Of a stretch of 64,000 nt of DNA, positions 16,688 to 25,525 are shown in pieces. How positions within the stretch are numbered: the stretch's first letter is position 1; the number at the start of each line of letters is the position of its first letter. Position numbers and translations under genes: made by a program. The notes under the pieces were generated by a model. It had not been told where the DNA came from, searched no databases, and saw nothing but the letters and a program-made list of their open reading frames with translations. The stretch is from an uncultured Alphaproteobacteria bacterium (lineage in GTDB: Bacteria; Pseudomonadota; Alphaproteobacteria; RF32; CAG-239), in the NCBI GenBank assembly GCA_944391485.1, contig CALXTQ010000004.1:168289-232288 (forward strand), given 5' to 3'.

Positions 16688-17830
16688 ATGCAGAAATGGT
16701 ATAAGAAAAACAGCAAGTCAAAAAACAGGGAGCTTTCCCGCAGTTCCGGCGCCGTTCAGCAGAATTACGCCGCGATAGATCTGGGGACAAATTCCTGCCG
16801 TCTGGTTATTGCCAGCCCGACCCCGACTTCTTTCAGAATTGTCGAAACCTTTTCCAAAATTACCAGACTGGGTGAGGGGATTATTAATGATAACGAACTG
16901 TCACGGGCGGCGATCAAACGCACGATAGGTGCTCTGAAAGTCTGTGCCGGCGTCATTGAGGAATATGCCCCGATTCATCGCTCCCGTTTTGTGGCGACGG
17001 CGGCGTGCCGCCGGGCAAAAAACTGTAGAGAATTTCTGGATCTGGTTAAAAAAGAAACCGGGCTGAGCATAGAAACGATTTCTTCAAAGGAAGAGTCTCG
17101 CTTGGCCGTGGTGGGCTGTATTCCGCTGCTGAACAGAAATATCAAGCGGGCTTTGGTTTTTGATATCGGCGGCGGATCGACCGAGATATCTTTAGCCAGG
17201 GTGGCTAACAGCGGCAATACTTTTATTGAAGGCTTTGTTTCCCTACCGTACGGCGTGGTTACCATTTCCGAGGCTTTCCCTTCCAAAGACATGACGGATC
17301 TGGCCTATGATACGATTATTGAGCGCACGCACAAGCTGCTGAAGGATTTCGACGAAAAATATCAGATTTATGACGCGATAAAGAATCAGGAAATACAGAT
17401 TATCGGTACATCCGGGACGGTAACGGTGCTTGGCGCCGTGCATCTGAATCTGCCCCGCTACAACAGGTCTGCGGTAGACGGAATATCCATTACCAGACAG
17501 GATATTGACCGGGCCATTGCCAAAATAAAACGCCTTGGCGATGAGGGGCGGCGCCGTCATCCTTGTATTGGCGCTCAGAAAGCGGATCTGACAATGGCCG
17601 GCTGCGCGATAATAGAAGCTTTGTGTTCATTCTGGCCCATAGAGGAGATTACCGTGGCCGACAGGGGCATCCGGGAAGGAATTCTGCTGGATATGATGCA
17701 TAGCAACAAAGCGGGAAATTTTCACCGCAAAAAACGTTTTCGTCATCCGTATCGTCGTTACAACAAACAGGAAAGCGGCAGGGACGAAAAAAGACAGACA
17801 AGCGTCGGAACCGGAAAAAGACAGGACTGA
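16688..17830 (+). CDS. Ppx/GppA-family phosphatase, copy 1
   Basis: Exopolyphosphatase/pppGpp phosphohydrolase-family protein of 380 residues. It has the sugar-kinase/actin-like nucleotide loop AIDLGTNSCRLVIA (about residue 30), the FDIGGGSTEI phosphate loop (about 158) and the GTSGTVTVLGAVHLN segment (about 240). The C-terminal 45 residues form a basic tail rich in K and R, absent from copy 2. It is followed after four bases by copy 2. The family degrades polyphosphate or converts pppGpp to ppGpp; which applies here cannot be told. Confidence 0.88.
   Translation: MQKWYKKNSKSKNRELSRSSGAVQQNYAAIDLGTNSCRLVIASPTPTSFRIVETFSKITRLGEGIINDNELSRAAIKRTIGALKVCAGVIEEYAPIHRSRFVATAACRRAKNCREFLDLVKKETGLSIETISSKEESRLAVVGCIPLLNRNIKRALVFDIGGGSTEISLARVANSGNTFIEGFVSLPYGVVTISEAFPSKDMTDLAYDTIIERTHKLLKDFDEKYQIYDAIKNQEIQIIGTSGTVTVLGAVHLNLPRYNRSAVDGISITRQDIDRAIAKIKRLGDEGRRRHPCIGAQKADLTMAGCAIIEALCSFWPIEEITVADRGIREGILLDMMHSNKAGNFHRKKRFRHPYRRYNKQESGRDEKRQTSVGTGKRQD
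16769..16812 (+). repeat. 44-nt exact direct repeat, copy 1
   Basis: A 44-base block inside the first Ppx/GppA gene, over the codons of the first ATP/phosphate loop (AIDLGTNSCRLVI), is identical base for base to 17853-17896 in the second gene. The flanking bases differ at once on both sides. Confidence 0.95.
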
Positions 17831-17834
17831 AAAT

Positions 17835-18782
17835 ATGAAGAAAAATGTTTTTGCCGCGATAGATCTGGGGACAAATTCCTGCCGTCTGGTTATTGCGGAC
17901 GAGCGCGGACGGTATTTGTACAAGGATAACGAGACAACCAAACTCGGGGAAGGAATGTATGCGCAGATGCGTTTTACGCCCGAAGCCATTGTTCGGGGAA
18001 CGGATTGTCTGTGCCGGTATGCCGAAAAGATGCGCGAATACGGTGTAACCGAATACCGGGCAGTGGCCACGGCGGCCTGTCGGATGGCCTCAAACGGAAA
18101 ATATTTTGTGGATCTGGTGAGAGAAAAATCCGGAATTGACATTGAAGTGATCGACGGTTATGAGGAAGCGCGCCTGAACCTGAAAGGCGCCGTGTCAAAC
18201 GCCAAGGGCAAAGCTCCCTATGTACTGGTTTATGATCTGGGTGGCGGGTCGACGGAAATAACCCTGGCCAAAAATACGGAAAATCCGGAAATCATCTATA
18301 CAGTTTCTATTCCCTGGGGAGCAAGAAACTCTTCGGAAGCCTTTGATCTGGCAGAGTTTGAAAGAGGCAGAGCCGAGCGGCTGAGAGCAGAAATCGAAAA
18401 AGAAACCAGAGCTTTTTGTTCGGAATGCCGATTGGATGAATATCGGGGAAAAGTCTGCTGCGTGGCGACATCCAGCAGCCCGCTGCGGCTGGTTTCATGG
18501 ATCAGGGATTTTGGCAGTTATGACAGGGAAAAGGCCGACGGCATTGAGGCGGACGTTGCGGAGTTTGACAGGGTTATTGCGCAGGTTAATTCCCTGAGCC
18601 GCGCCGAGCTCGCCCAAAGCCCGTATGTCGGCGAAAAACGGTCCTTTATTTTTCAGGCCGCAAGCGTTATATTCAAAACAGTGTACGATGTTTTGGGCGT
18701 CCGAAGCCTGACGGCTTCTCTGAAAAGCGCAAAAGACGGTATTATTGAAGAACTGGTAGAAAAATATGGCAAAACTGACTAA
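17835..18782 (+). CDS. Ppx/GppA-family phosphatase, copy 2
   Basis: Second Ppx/GppA-family protein, 315 residues, close to the compact exopolyphosphatase length. It has AIDLGTNSCRLVIA at about residue 8, a threonine/alanine-rich TAACRMASNG region, and the YDLGGGSTEITL loop at about 134. The residues aligning with the GTSGT segment of copy 1 read VATSSSPLRLVSW, so this motif is altered and activity or specificity may differ. Its end overlaps rlmE by 17 bases; Ppx followed by RlmE is a common alphaproteobacterial order. Copy 2 is therefore the likelier ancestral gene and copy 1 the added one. Confidence 0.88.
   Translation: MKKNVFAAIDLGTNSCRLVIADERGRYLYKDNETTKLGEGMYAQMRFTPEAIVRGTDCLCRYAEKMREYGVTEYRAVATAACRMASNGKYFVDLVREKSGIDIEVIDGYEEARLNLKGAVSNAKGKAPYVLVYDLGGGSTEITLAKNTENPEIIYTVSIPWGARNSSEAFDLAEFERGRAERLRAEIEKETRAFCSECRLDEYRGKVCCVATSSSPLRLVSWIRDFGSYDREKADGIEADVAEFDRVIAQVNSLSRAELAQSPYVGEKRSFIFQAASVIFKTVYDVLGVRSLTASLKSAKDGIIEELVEKYGKTD
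17853..17896 (+). repeat. 44-nt exact direct repeat, copy 2
   Basis: Identical to 16769-16812, placed 1,084 bases downstream in the same reading frame position of the paralogous gene. Recombination between the two copies would delete or fuse the gene pair. Confidence 0.95.
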
Positions 18783-19467
18783 ATCGGCTAAGGAGGTGCG
18801 GGGCCGCCACCAGCTGACGGTTCGCGTCAAAACCTCCAAATATCGCGACAAATCCTCTAACCGCTGGCTCGAAAGACAGCTCAATGATCCGTATGTCGCG
18901 GAATCCAAAAGGCTTGGTTACCGCTCCAGAGCCGCTTTTAAACTGATTCAGCTGGACGAGAGGTATCATTTTCTCGGAAAGGGCAAAACCATTGTCGATT
19001 TGGGCTGCGCGCCGGGCGGCTGGACACAGGTCGCCGTCAAACGCAACAGGGGAACCGGTCAGGTCGTGGGCATTGATATTCTGGAAACGCAGCCGATTGA
19101 GGGGGCTACCCTTATCCGTCAGGATTTTACAGAAGCCGACGCGCCGGACAAGCTCAAGACGCTGCTGAACGGCGAAGCCGACATTGTCATGAGCGATATG
19201 GCGGCCAATACGACCGGACACCAGCAGACTGACCATCTGCGGACAATCGGCCTGGTTGAGGTGGCTTACGAATTTGCCAAAGAAGTTCTGGCACCGGGCG
19301 GAATTTTTATTGCCAAAGTGTTTCAGGGCGGTGCGGAAGGCGCGCTGCTGGCCGATGTCAAAAAGAATTTTGCCAAGGTTTCGCATTGCAAGCCGGATGC
19401 CAGCCGTCAGGGGTCTCCCGAGACGTATCTTGTTGCTCAGGGGTTTCGCGGCGAAAAAATGGAATAG
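18766..19467 (+). CDS. rlmE: 23S rRNA (uridine-2'-O)-methyltransferase RlmE (FtsJ)
   Basis: Methyltransferase of 233 residues that methylates the ribose of U2552 (E. coli numbering) in the A-loop of 23S rRNA. The AdoMet motif is IVDLGCAPGGWTQVAV. The K-D-K-E catalytic set can be placed at the lysine of SRAAFKLIQLDERY, the aspartate of MSDMAAN, the lysine of GGIFIAKVFQGG and a late glutamate. A basic N-terminal extension of about 35 residues probably binds RNA. It overlaps the upstream phosphatase gene, indicating coupled expression. Confidence 0.93.
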   Translation: MAKLTKSAKEVRGRHQLTVRVKTSKYRDKSSNRWLERQLNDPYVAESKRLGYRSRAAFKLIQLDERYHFLGKGKTIVDLGCAPGGWTQVAVKRNRGTGQVVGIDILETQPIEGATLIRQDFTEADAPDKLKTLLNGEADIVMSDMAANTTGHQQTDHLRTIGLVEVAYEFAKEVLAPGGIFIAKVFQGGAEGALLADVKKNFAKVSHCKPDASRQGSPETYLVAQGFRGEKME

Positions 19468-19506
19468 GCCGATGTTTGACTTCGGCCGGCCGGAAAGAGG
19501 GGGTTC

Positions 19507-20892
19507 ATGTTAAAAAAGAGTCTTGTCGAAACGGTTTTGGCGCGGGCTTTGGAAAACGGCGGCGATTTTGCCGAAATTTTTGTGGAGAAAAGCCACAGCG
19601 CCGGTATATTCATGTCCAAACGCCAGGTTCATTCTTCGCAGTCGGCTCTGAATTACGGCGCAGGAATTCGGGTTTTTAACGGCAGTTTTTACAGCTATGC
19701 CGATACCAGTGATCTGTCGGAAGAAGGGCTGATGCGCGCCGCGGCGCAAGCCGCAGCGGCGACAGGCTTGCCAAAAGCGGCGGCAGTCGTAAAGTGCTTT
19801 CCGCAGCCGGTGGAGAATCGTCATCAGATTGCCGAGTTTCCGTTTGACGGCAAAAATGCGGAAAAAATCGAACTTTTGCGGCAAGCCTCCGAACTGGCGT
19901 ATGCTTGCAGCGACAAGATCATCAGAACGGACGCCGCTGTTTTTGACAAAGTTCAGGATGTGCTGATTGCCAATTCCGACGGTTTATGGGCTGAAGACCG
20001 CAGAATTCGCGAAAGGTTTGTTTTGTCGCCGACGGCGGAGAGCGGCGGCGAAACTTTTCAGAACAGTTATCTGTGCGGAGGTTTGCGAGGAAGCGAGCTT
20101 TTGCGAGGACTCGCGCTGGAAGAAATTGCCGGACGGACGGCGGCCGAGGCGGTTGAGATGCTGGAAGCGGTCAATTGTCCGGCGGGCAAAATGCAGGTGA
20201 TAATGAATTCCATGGCCGGCGGCGTTTTCTTTCACGAGGCGGGAGGTCATGCTCTGGAAGCGACTGCCGCGGCTAAAAATGCCTCTGTTTTCTGCGGAAA
20301 AAAAGGAGAGCGGATTGCCAGTCCTTTGGTAACAATGATTGATGACGGGACGATACCGAATGCCTGGGGATCTTCCAATATTGACGATGAAGGGCTGCCG
20401 ACGCGGAAAAACGTGCTGATTGAAAAAGGGATTTTGAAAGGCTTTCTGGCGGACCGCTTCAATGCCAGAATTATGGGCGTTGAACCGACGGGAAGCTCCC
20501 GCCGCGAATCATACCGTTATGCTCCGACCTCAAGAATGAACAATACCCTGATTCTTAACGGTAATGACAAACCGGAAGATATTGTGAAAAATACGGAATA
20601 CGGCGTTTATGCCGTGCAGGTGCGGGGTGGATCCGTCAATCCGGCCAGCGGGGATTTCAATTTTTCCGTCTCCCGAGCTTATCTGGTGGAAAAGGGCAAA
20701 ATAACAAAACCTGTCAAAGGGGCGAAACTTATCGGCAACTGCGTCGATATTTTGAAAAAAATCGATATGGTCGGTAATGATATGAGCGTCAGCGGCGCGG
20801 GATACTGCGGTTCTAAGTCGGGCAGGGTTCCGGTTTGCCACGGTACGCCGACGTTGCGCGTTTCTTCTATGACTGTCGGAGGGCAGAAATGA
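19507..20892 (+). CDS. tldD: TldD metalloprotease subunit
   Basis: TldD of 461 residues, the catalytic half of the TldD/TldE heterodimeric metalloprotease that degrades unfolded peptides and matures certain modified peptides. The zinc motif HEAGGHALE (HExxxH form) is at about residues 239-247. The C-terminal GAGYCGSKSGRVPVCHGTPTLRV closes the family signature. It overlaps the next gene through ATGA, so both subunits are made together. The start is ATG 19507 behind AGAGGGGG. Confidence 0.92.
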   Translation: MLKKSLVETVLARALENGGDFAEIFVEKSHSAGIFMSKRQVHSSQSALNYGAGIRVFNGSFYSYADTSDLSEEGLMRAAAQAAAATGLPKAAAVVKCFPQPVENRHQIAEFPFDGKNAEKIELLRQASELAYACSDKIIRTDAAVFDKVQDVLIANSDGLWAEDRRIRERFVLSPTAESGGETFQNSYLCGGLRGSELLRGLALEEIAGRTAAEAVEMLEAVNCPAGKMQVIMNSMAGGVFFHEAGGHALEATAAAKNASVFCGKKGERIASPLVTMIDDGTIPNAWGSSNIDDEGLPTRKNVLIEKGILKGFLADRFNARIMGVEPTGSSRRESYRYAPTSRMNNTLILNGNDKPEDIVKNTEYGVYAVQVRGGSVNPASGDFNFSVSRAYLVEKGKITKPVKGAKLIGNCVDILKKIDMVGNDMSVSGAGYCGSKSGRVPVCHGTPTLRVSSMTVGGQK

Positions 20893-22220
20893 TGTTGATC
20901 GGGGCGTTTATCGATAAACTGTTTGCGGAAGCGGAAAAGCGGGGAATTGCGGAATATCAGGCAGTTTATTCCGAAAGCGAGAGTTTTGATCTTCAGCTTT
21001 TCCGGCAAAAAATCGACAGGCAGAGCGGCAGCAGATCCTGCGGACTGACGTTTGCCGTGCGGATAAACGGCAAGATCGGACGGTTTTATTCCGAATGTTT
21101 TGCGGAACGGGATATTCCGCTGATTGTGTCTGAAGCGGCCGGTAATGCCGCAAATATGGAATGCGAGGAAAATTTTTTCTTTTACGATGGACACGGCGCG
21201 TATGAAACCGTCCGGCCTTATTGTCCGGATACCGAACGGCTCGGCAGGCTTGACAAAGTTGCTTTTCTGGCCGAACTGGAGAAAAAGGCCTATGCCGCGG
21301 ACAGCCGGGTCAGCAATGTGGTGTCGGTTTCTTATCATGAACGTTTTTCCCGGCGCATTATGCGCAATTCGCTCGGTTTGGATCTGCAGGCAGAGAGAAA
21401 AACGGCGCGGGCCGGACTATGGCTCAGCGCGACGGACGGACATTCCGTGAAATCCGGCGGTTATGCCGTTATGTTCGATAAACCGGAAGATTTTGAAACG
21501 GACACGATTGTTTTCCGGGCCGTAGAAGACGCCGTGTCGAGGCTGAATGCCGAAGATATTGTTTCCGGCAAAATGCCCGTCGTGTTTAAAAATACGGCTT
21601 TTGCGGATTTTATAGAAGCGATTAGCGGTATCTTCTGCGCTTATGAGGCGGATTCCGACAAATCGCGGCTAAAGGGCAAAATCGGAATGCCTGTGGCCAG
21701 CCCGAAACTGACGCTGATTGATGATCCGCTGCTGGACGGCGGATATGCCACGGCTGCTTTTGACGATGAAGGGGTGCCGGCAAAATATAAGGAAATTATT
21801 AAAGACGGCGTACTGAAGACATTTTTGTTCGGTTTGAGCATGGCGGATAAATATAAATGCGCCTCAACGGGAAACGGAACCGGCGGACTGGCGTCAAGGA
21901 TTTTCAACTATTACGTAAAGCCCGGCGATAAGGATGCCGACCGGCTGTTTGAGGAAATGGGCAGCGGCATCTGCGTGGATCGTCTGAACGGACTGGGCGT
22001 CGCCGTGGATACAGTCAGCGGCAATTTATCCGTTGCGGCGGAAGGTTTTCTGGTTCGGAACGGCAAAAAAGCCGCGGCGCTGAATCAGTTTACCATTGCC
22101 TGCAATATTTATGATGTTCTGAAGAATATACGGGAAGTCGGCAATGATCTGACTTTTTACTGTTCCAGCAGCGGTTCTCCGTCGGTTCTGGTTGACGGAA
22201 TTACCGTTGCCGGCGCCTGA
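20889..22220 (+). CDS. pmbA: TldE/PmbA subunit
   Basis: PmbA/TldE family protein of 443 residues, the partner of TldD. It has the same overall fold, with the matching segments LTLIDDPLLDGGYATAAFDDEGVP and GNGTGGLASR, but the HExxxH metal motif is absent, as is normal for TldE. The start was set at ATG 20889, which overlaps the TldD stop; a longer in-frame start at 20835 would lie wholly inside tldD. The ending LVDGITVAGA matches the family terminus. Adjacent tldD and tldE genes support obligate partnership. Confidence 0.9.
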   Translation: MMLIGAFIDKLFAEAEKRGIAEYQAVYSESESFDLQLFRQKIDRQSGSRSCGLTFAVRINGKIGRFYSECFAERDIPLIVSEAAGNAANMECEENFFFYDGHGAYETVRPYCPDTERLGRLDKVAFLAELEKKAYAADSRVSNVVSVSYHERFSRRIMRNSLGLDLQAERKTARAGLWLSATDGHSVKSGGYAVMFDKPEDFETDTIVFRAVEDAVSRLNAEDIVSGKMPVVFKNTAFADFIEAISGIFCAYEADSDKSRLKGKIGMPVASPKLTLIDDPLLDGGYATAAFDDEGVPAKYKEIIKDGVLKTFLFGLSMADKYKCASTGNGTGGLASRIFNYYVKPGDKDADRLFEEMGSGICVDRLNGLGVAVDTVSGNLSVAAEGFLVRNGKKAAALNQFTIACNIYDVLKNIREVGNDLTFYCSSSGSPSVLVDGITVAGA

Positions 22221-22284
22221 TATCCGCGATGTTCTTGACTTTTGTTAAAATTTATATTAATCACAGGGGACAATAATAAGTATT

Positions 22285-22671
22285 ATGAACCTAAAATTAA
22301 ATACTATGGAAATTATTAAAAAGATTTCTTTTGATGACACATCTCTTCTGACCAATGACAGAATCGCCCGGGATAAGGTAAAGCGGCATATTTTCCGGCT
22401 GATTGGCAAAAATTTTAAGATAGGGGATGTCAATCTGGCCCTGCCGGAGATTGAAGGAAAAGATGATGACAAGCCGTCTTTTATTTTCAGCCTGATCCAC
22501 TGCAGCAGACGCTGTACGGGCGTTTATACCGCATTTTCGGGGATTTTCCGCATTTTTGACGGAGAAGTAGAGACCAGGCCTGTTGTGATCAAAAAAGAGT
22601 ATGAACTGACCGGGAGGCAGAATCAGCCCGTTAAGGTACAGGCGTTTTATGACATGCTGGTCAGGATCTGA
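22285..22671 (+). CDS. Hypothetical protein
   Basis: Protein of 128 residues that I do not recognise. It is mixed alpha/beta with no signal peptide or membrane segment. A cysteine/arginine cluster HCSRRCTGVYTAF lies near residues 72-84. The ATG at 22285 is preceded by AGGGGA about 14 bases upstream, so the internal ATG at 22306 is a possible start. A strong terminator follows directly, so it is probably a single-gene unit. Confidence 0.6.
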   Translation: MNLKLNTMEIIKKISFDDTSLLTNDRIARDKVKRHIFRLIGKNFKIGDVNLALPEIEGKDDDKPSFIFSLIHCSRRCTGVYTAFSGIFRIFDGEVETRPVVIKKEYELTGRQNQPVKVQAFYDMLVRI

Positions 22672-22680
22672 CTTATTCGA

Positions 22681-22719
22681 ATCCTCTGAAAGCTTTGTTG
22701 CTTTCGGAGGATTTTTTGT
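22681..22719 (+). terminator. Rho-independent terminator
   Basis: ATCCTCTGAAAGC (22681-22693) pairs almost perfectly with GCTTTCGGAGGAT (22700-22712), followed by TTTTTT. The remaining 230 bases to the next gene show no further feature. Confidence 0.92.
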
Positions 22720-22953
22720 TTATGCTCATGACAGATGTGGCTGCCGTTTGAAGCCGGAGCGCGGAAATGTGCCGACGCCGGAAAACAGCCGTTTCATGTG
22801 CGGAAGAGGGCGAATTGCGGCGCGTAAGAAAGCGGCTGCCGTCCGGAATTTGTGGCGCGCGGCCGAAATTGACAGCTAAGACGGAGAGCGAGGCTCAGGA
22901 CAATAAACAGGTTTCCGGCAAAATCAGGGCTGCGGACCGGCAAAGGAGAGAGA

Positions 22954-24165
22954 ATGCAGACAGGAGCAAGATATCAGGCCGTATTGGATCTTATTACGGA
23001 AATTTTTAAAGATAAATTTCCGGCGGACAATATCATTAATGATTATCTCCGCGAACGTAAATATATCGGGTCAGGGGACAGGCGCTTTATTACGGATACG
23101 GTGTGGCGTCTTATCCGCAGCCGGCGGAAATTTGAATTTGATGCGGGCAGCAGGGAGCCGCGCAAAATACTGCTGGCAAGCCTGAAGGACGAGGATCTGG
23201 ATTTGATCTTCGGAGCCGGAGCATATTCTCCGGCTCCGCTCAGCAAAGAAGAAAAAATCTGGCTGAAAAACTTTAACGAGGAGGTTTATCCGCCTGATGT
23301 CGAAGCGGAATGTCCGGCTTGGCTGTTTGACAAAGTGAAAGATCCGGCGCTGCTGAAATCTCTGAATCAGCCGGCAAATGCCGATTTGCGCATTAATGTC
23401 GCGGATCGGCAGGAGGTTATCAGGAGGCTGCGGGGAGAAGGGCTGTTTTTCGCTCCCACGCCGTATTCGCCGATAGGAATACGTTCTTCCGAAAGAGTCA
23501 ATCTCAATAACTGCGTGGCCTATAAGGAAGGTCTGGTTGACGTTCAGGACGAGGCTTCGCAGTTGGTTGCCATTCTCTGCGACGCGAAACCGGGGCTTAA
23601 GATTATGGATTACTGCGCGGGAGCCGGAGGAAAAAGCCTGACAATCTCATATCTGCTGGGTGGTCAGGGAACCGTCCGGGCGCATGATATTGACCAACGC
23701 CGTCTGGAACAGATTAAACCCCGTCTGGAAAGACTGAATGTTAAAAATGTGGAACTGTGCCGGGAAGTCAGAGATCGCGATTATGACCGTTTTATTGTCG
23801 ACGCGCCTTGTTCGGGAAGCGGAACATGGCGGCGTTCTCCCGATGCCAAATACCGGCTGACGCCGCAAAAGCTGAAGGAAATCAATAAGATCCAGTCGGA
23901 ACTCCTTGATACGGCTTATGAACATACCAAACCCGGCGGGCGCATCGTTTATATTACCTGCTCGATTTTGCGCGATGAGGACGAAGACATCATTAACGGT
24001 TTTACGCGTCGGAACCGCAATGTCCGGCATATCGACATGAGAAATCTGTGGCAGAGGCTGCTTGATGCTCCGTATCCGGGTTCCTGCGACAAATTTTTGC
24101 GGTTTTCCCCTTTGACAACCGATACGGACGGTTTTTTTATTTCGGTTCTGGAAAAAATATGCTGA
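22954..24165 (+). CDS. RsmB/NOP2-family 16S rRNA m5C methyltransferase
   Basis: AdoMet-dependent RNA cytosine-C5 methyltransferase of 403 residues. The family motifs are clear: MDYCAGAGGKSL (motif I), VDAPCSGSGTWRRSPDAKYR (motif IV, PC cysteine) and ITCSILRDEDED (motif VI, TC cysteine, the nucleophile). A helical N-terminal domain of about 140 residues resembles the NusB-like region of RsmB, so RsmB (C967 of 16S rRNA) is the best match, although other NOP2/Sun members are possible. The start is ATG 22954 behind AAAGGAGAG. Confidence 0.85.
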   Translation: MQTGARYQAVLDLITEIFKDKFPADNIINDYLRERKYIGSGDRRFITDTVWRLIRSRRKFEFDAGSREPRKILLASLKDEDLDLIFGAGAYSPAPLSKEEKIWLKNFNEEVYPPDVEAECPAWLFDKVKDPALLKSLNQPANADLRINVADRQEVIRRLRGEGLFFAPTPYSPIGIRSSERVNLNNCVAYKEGLVDVQDEASQLVAILCDAKPGLKIMDYCAGAGGKSLTISYLLGGQGTVRAHDIDQRRLEQIKPRLERLNVKNVELCREVRDRDYDRFIVDAPCSGSGTWRRSPDAKYRLTPQKLKEINKIQSELLDTAYEHTKPGGRIVYITCSILRDEDEDIINGFTRRNRNVRHIDMRNLWQRLLDAPYPGSCDKFLRFSPLTTDTDGFFISVLEKIC

Positions 24166-24226
24166 TTTTTTAAAAAAGACCGCGCGGGCAGCGTTTTTAA
24201 AAGAAGAAAAATACCGGCTGGCCGTA

Positions 24227-24553
24227 TCAGTCGCTTTCCGGGAGCTGTCGGCCGTTGGCCTGATAGATATAGGAAATGATTTCGGCAACAGCGGCAAAGG
24301 CTTCGACGGGAATTTCCTCATCAATGTCTACGGCTTTGAGAATCTGGACAAGATCCGCGTCTTTGCGGATTTCAATCCCTTCATCAAGGGCTATCTGAAC
24401 AATTTTTTGCGCAATTTGTCCCTGTCCCTTGGCCAGAACCGTCGGCGCCGCATGCTTTGTGTGGTCGTACCCGAGCGCGACGGCATAATCTGTGGACAAC
24501 CCCGAAAGGCCGTTGTCTTTATTGTCGTTTTTGTTATGCTTTTCATCGGACAT
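24227..24553 (-). CDS. FlhB C-terminal-domain-like protein (FhlB)
   Basis: Small cytoplasmic protein of 108 residues that matches the C-terminal cytoplasmic domain of the flagellar export switch protein FlhB without its membrane part: STDYAVALGYDHTKHAAPTVLAKGQGQIAQKI, then IPVEAFAAVAEIISYIY. The NPTH autocleavage site of FlhB is absent. The start at ATG 24553 (MSDEKHN) was preferred because the longer frame crosses the promoter region of the divergent flgB operon. Such proteins can partly substitute for FlhB-C. Position beside flgB-flgC-fliE supports a flagellar export role. Confidence 0.82.
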   Translation of the reverse strand: MSDEKHNKNDNKDNGLSGLSTDYAVALGYDHTKHAAPTVLAKGQGQIAQKIVQIALDEGIEIRKDADLVQILKAVDIDEEIPVEAFAAVAEIISYIYQANGRQLPESD

Positions 24554-24617
24554 GGTGTTTTTTCTCCGCTGGCTGCAATAGTAATCATTAACCGCGGGAT
24601 TTGCAAGGCTTTTTAGC

Positions 24618-24633
24618 TGGCATGATAATTGCA
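24618..24633 (+). promoter_or_regulatory. Sigma-54 (RpoN) promoter of the flgB operon
   Basis: TGGCATGATAATTGCA has GG and GC separated by exactly ten bases and matches the TGGCACG-N4-TTGCA consensus closely. It lies 49 bases before the flgB start, giving a short leader. Sigma-54 control of rod and hook genes is known in Caulobacter and other flagellated proteobacteria. Confidence 0.8.
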
Positions 24634-24640
24634 TCTGTCT

Positions 24641-24660
24641 GTTATGTTGGGGAACATAAC
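24641..24660. promoter_or_regulatory. Perfect inverted repeat in the flgB leader
   Basis: GTTATGTT (24641-24648) pairs with AACATAAC (24653-24660) across GGGG. It starts about where sigma-54 transcription would begin, so it could be a regulator-binding site or an mRNA hairpin near the 5' end. Which of these is unknown. Confidence 0.5.
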
Positions 24661-24681
24661 CTAAAAAGGGGATAATTTACA

Positions 24682-25083
24682 ATGGATTTAAATAATATTT
24701 CGTTATTTAACATCGCCGGCAAGGAGTTTGCCTATCTGACCGAGCGTCAGAAGGTGATCGCGGCAAATATTGCCAATGCCAATACGCCGGGTTATCTCGC
24801 CAAAGATCTGGAAAAGCCGAAATTTGCCGATGAACTGAAGTCGACGGTTTCCCTTCGCATGACGCATGAAAAGCATATGTCCGGGCTTCCGACTTCCGGT
24901 TTTTCGACCAAGGTATACACACCAAAACCCGATATGGCGCTTACGATTGACGGCAACGGCGTTATCATTGAAGACCAGCTGAACAAAATGAGCGAAACCA
25001 AAGGCGATTATAATCGCCTGATTACGATTTACACTCAGTTCAAAAACATGCTCAGCACGGCAAATACGCAGGTTAATTCATAA
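24682..25083 (+). CDS. flgB: Flagellar basal-body rod protein FlgB
   Basis: Proximal rod subunit of 133 residues. It has the N-terminal rod/hook signature AANIANANTPGYLAKDL at about residues 28-44 and the family ending with an amphipathic helix. It is exported by the flagellar type III apparatus without a cleaved signal. It is preceded by a sigma-54 promoter and AAAGGGGA, and followed after 13 bases by flgC. Confidence 0.93.
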   Translation: MDLNNISLFNIAGKEFAYLTERQKVIAANIANANTPGYLAKDLEKPKFADELKSTVSLRMTHEKHMSGLPTSGFSTKVYTPKPDMALTIDGNGVIIEDQLNKMSETKGDYNRLITIYTQFKNMLSTANTQVNS

Positions 25084-25096
25084 GGGGAAAGGGTAA

Positions 25097-25510
25097 ATGG
25101 CAGGAAATTTATCGGTCAGCGCGGATATAGCGGTTTCGGGAATGAAGGCACAGGCAGAGCGTCTGCGCGTTATTTCCGAGAATATGGCCAATGCGGATTC
25201 CGTGGGCATTCGCCCGGGGGAAGATCCTTACCGCCGGCAGGTCGTGATGTTTAAGGATTACGTCGATCAGTCGACTGGAGCTCAGATGGTTAAGGTTTCC
25301 AAAGTTACGACGGACAATTCTCCCTTTGAAATGAGATATGAGCCGAATCATCCGGCGGCAAATGCCGAAGGATATGTGGCTCTGCCGAATGTTAATCCGC
25401 TGGTCGAAATGATGGATATGAAAGAGGCGCAGCGGAGTTATGACGCCAATATGGCAATGATGCAGACGGCCAGGGAAATGAATTCTAAAATTTTGGATGT
25501 TTTGAAGTAA
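25097..25510 (+). CDS. flgC: Flagellar basal-body rod protein FlgC
   Basis: Proximal rod subunit of 137 residues. It has the Flg_bb_rod N-terminal segment SGMKAQAERLRVISENMANADS and the C-terminal NVNPLVEMMDMKEAQRSYDANMAMM that is characteristic of FlgC. It lies between flgB and fliE with short gaps. It acts in the periplasmic rod with FlgB, FlgF and FlgG. Confidence 0.94.
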   Translation: MAGNLSVSADIAVSGMKAQAERLRVISENMANADSVGIRPGEDPYRRQVVMFKDYVDQSTGAQMVKVSKVTTDNSPFEMRYEPNHPAANAEGYVALPNVNPLVEMMDMKEAQRSYDANMAMMQTAREMNSKILDVLK

Positions 25511-25525
25511 TAAAGGGGAAAGAAA

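Noticed and set aside
22649..22953. Short frames between the hypothetical gene and the RsmB-like gene
   Set aside because: Arginine- and cysteine-rich translations overlapping a terminator, with no start signals.
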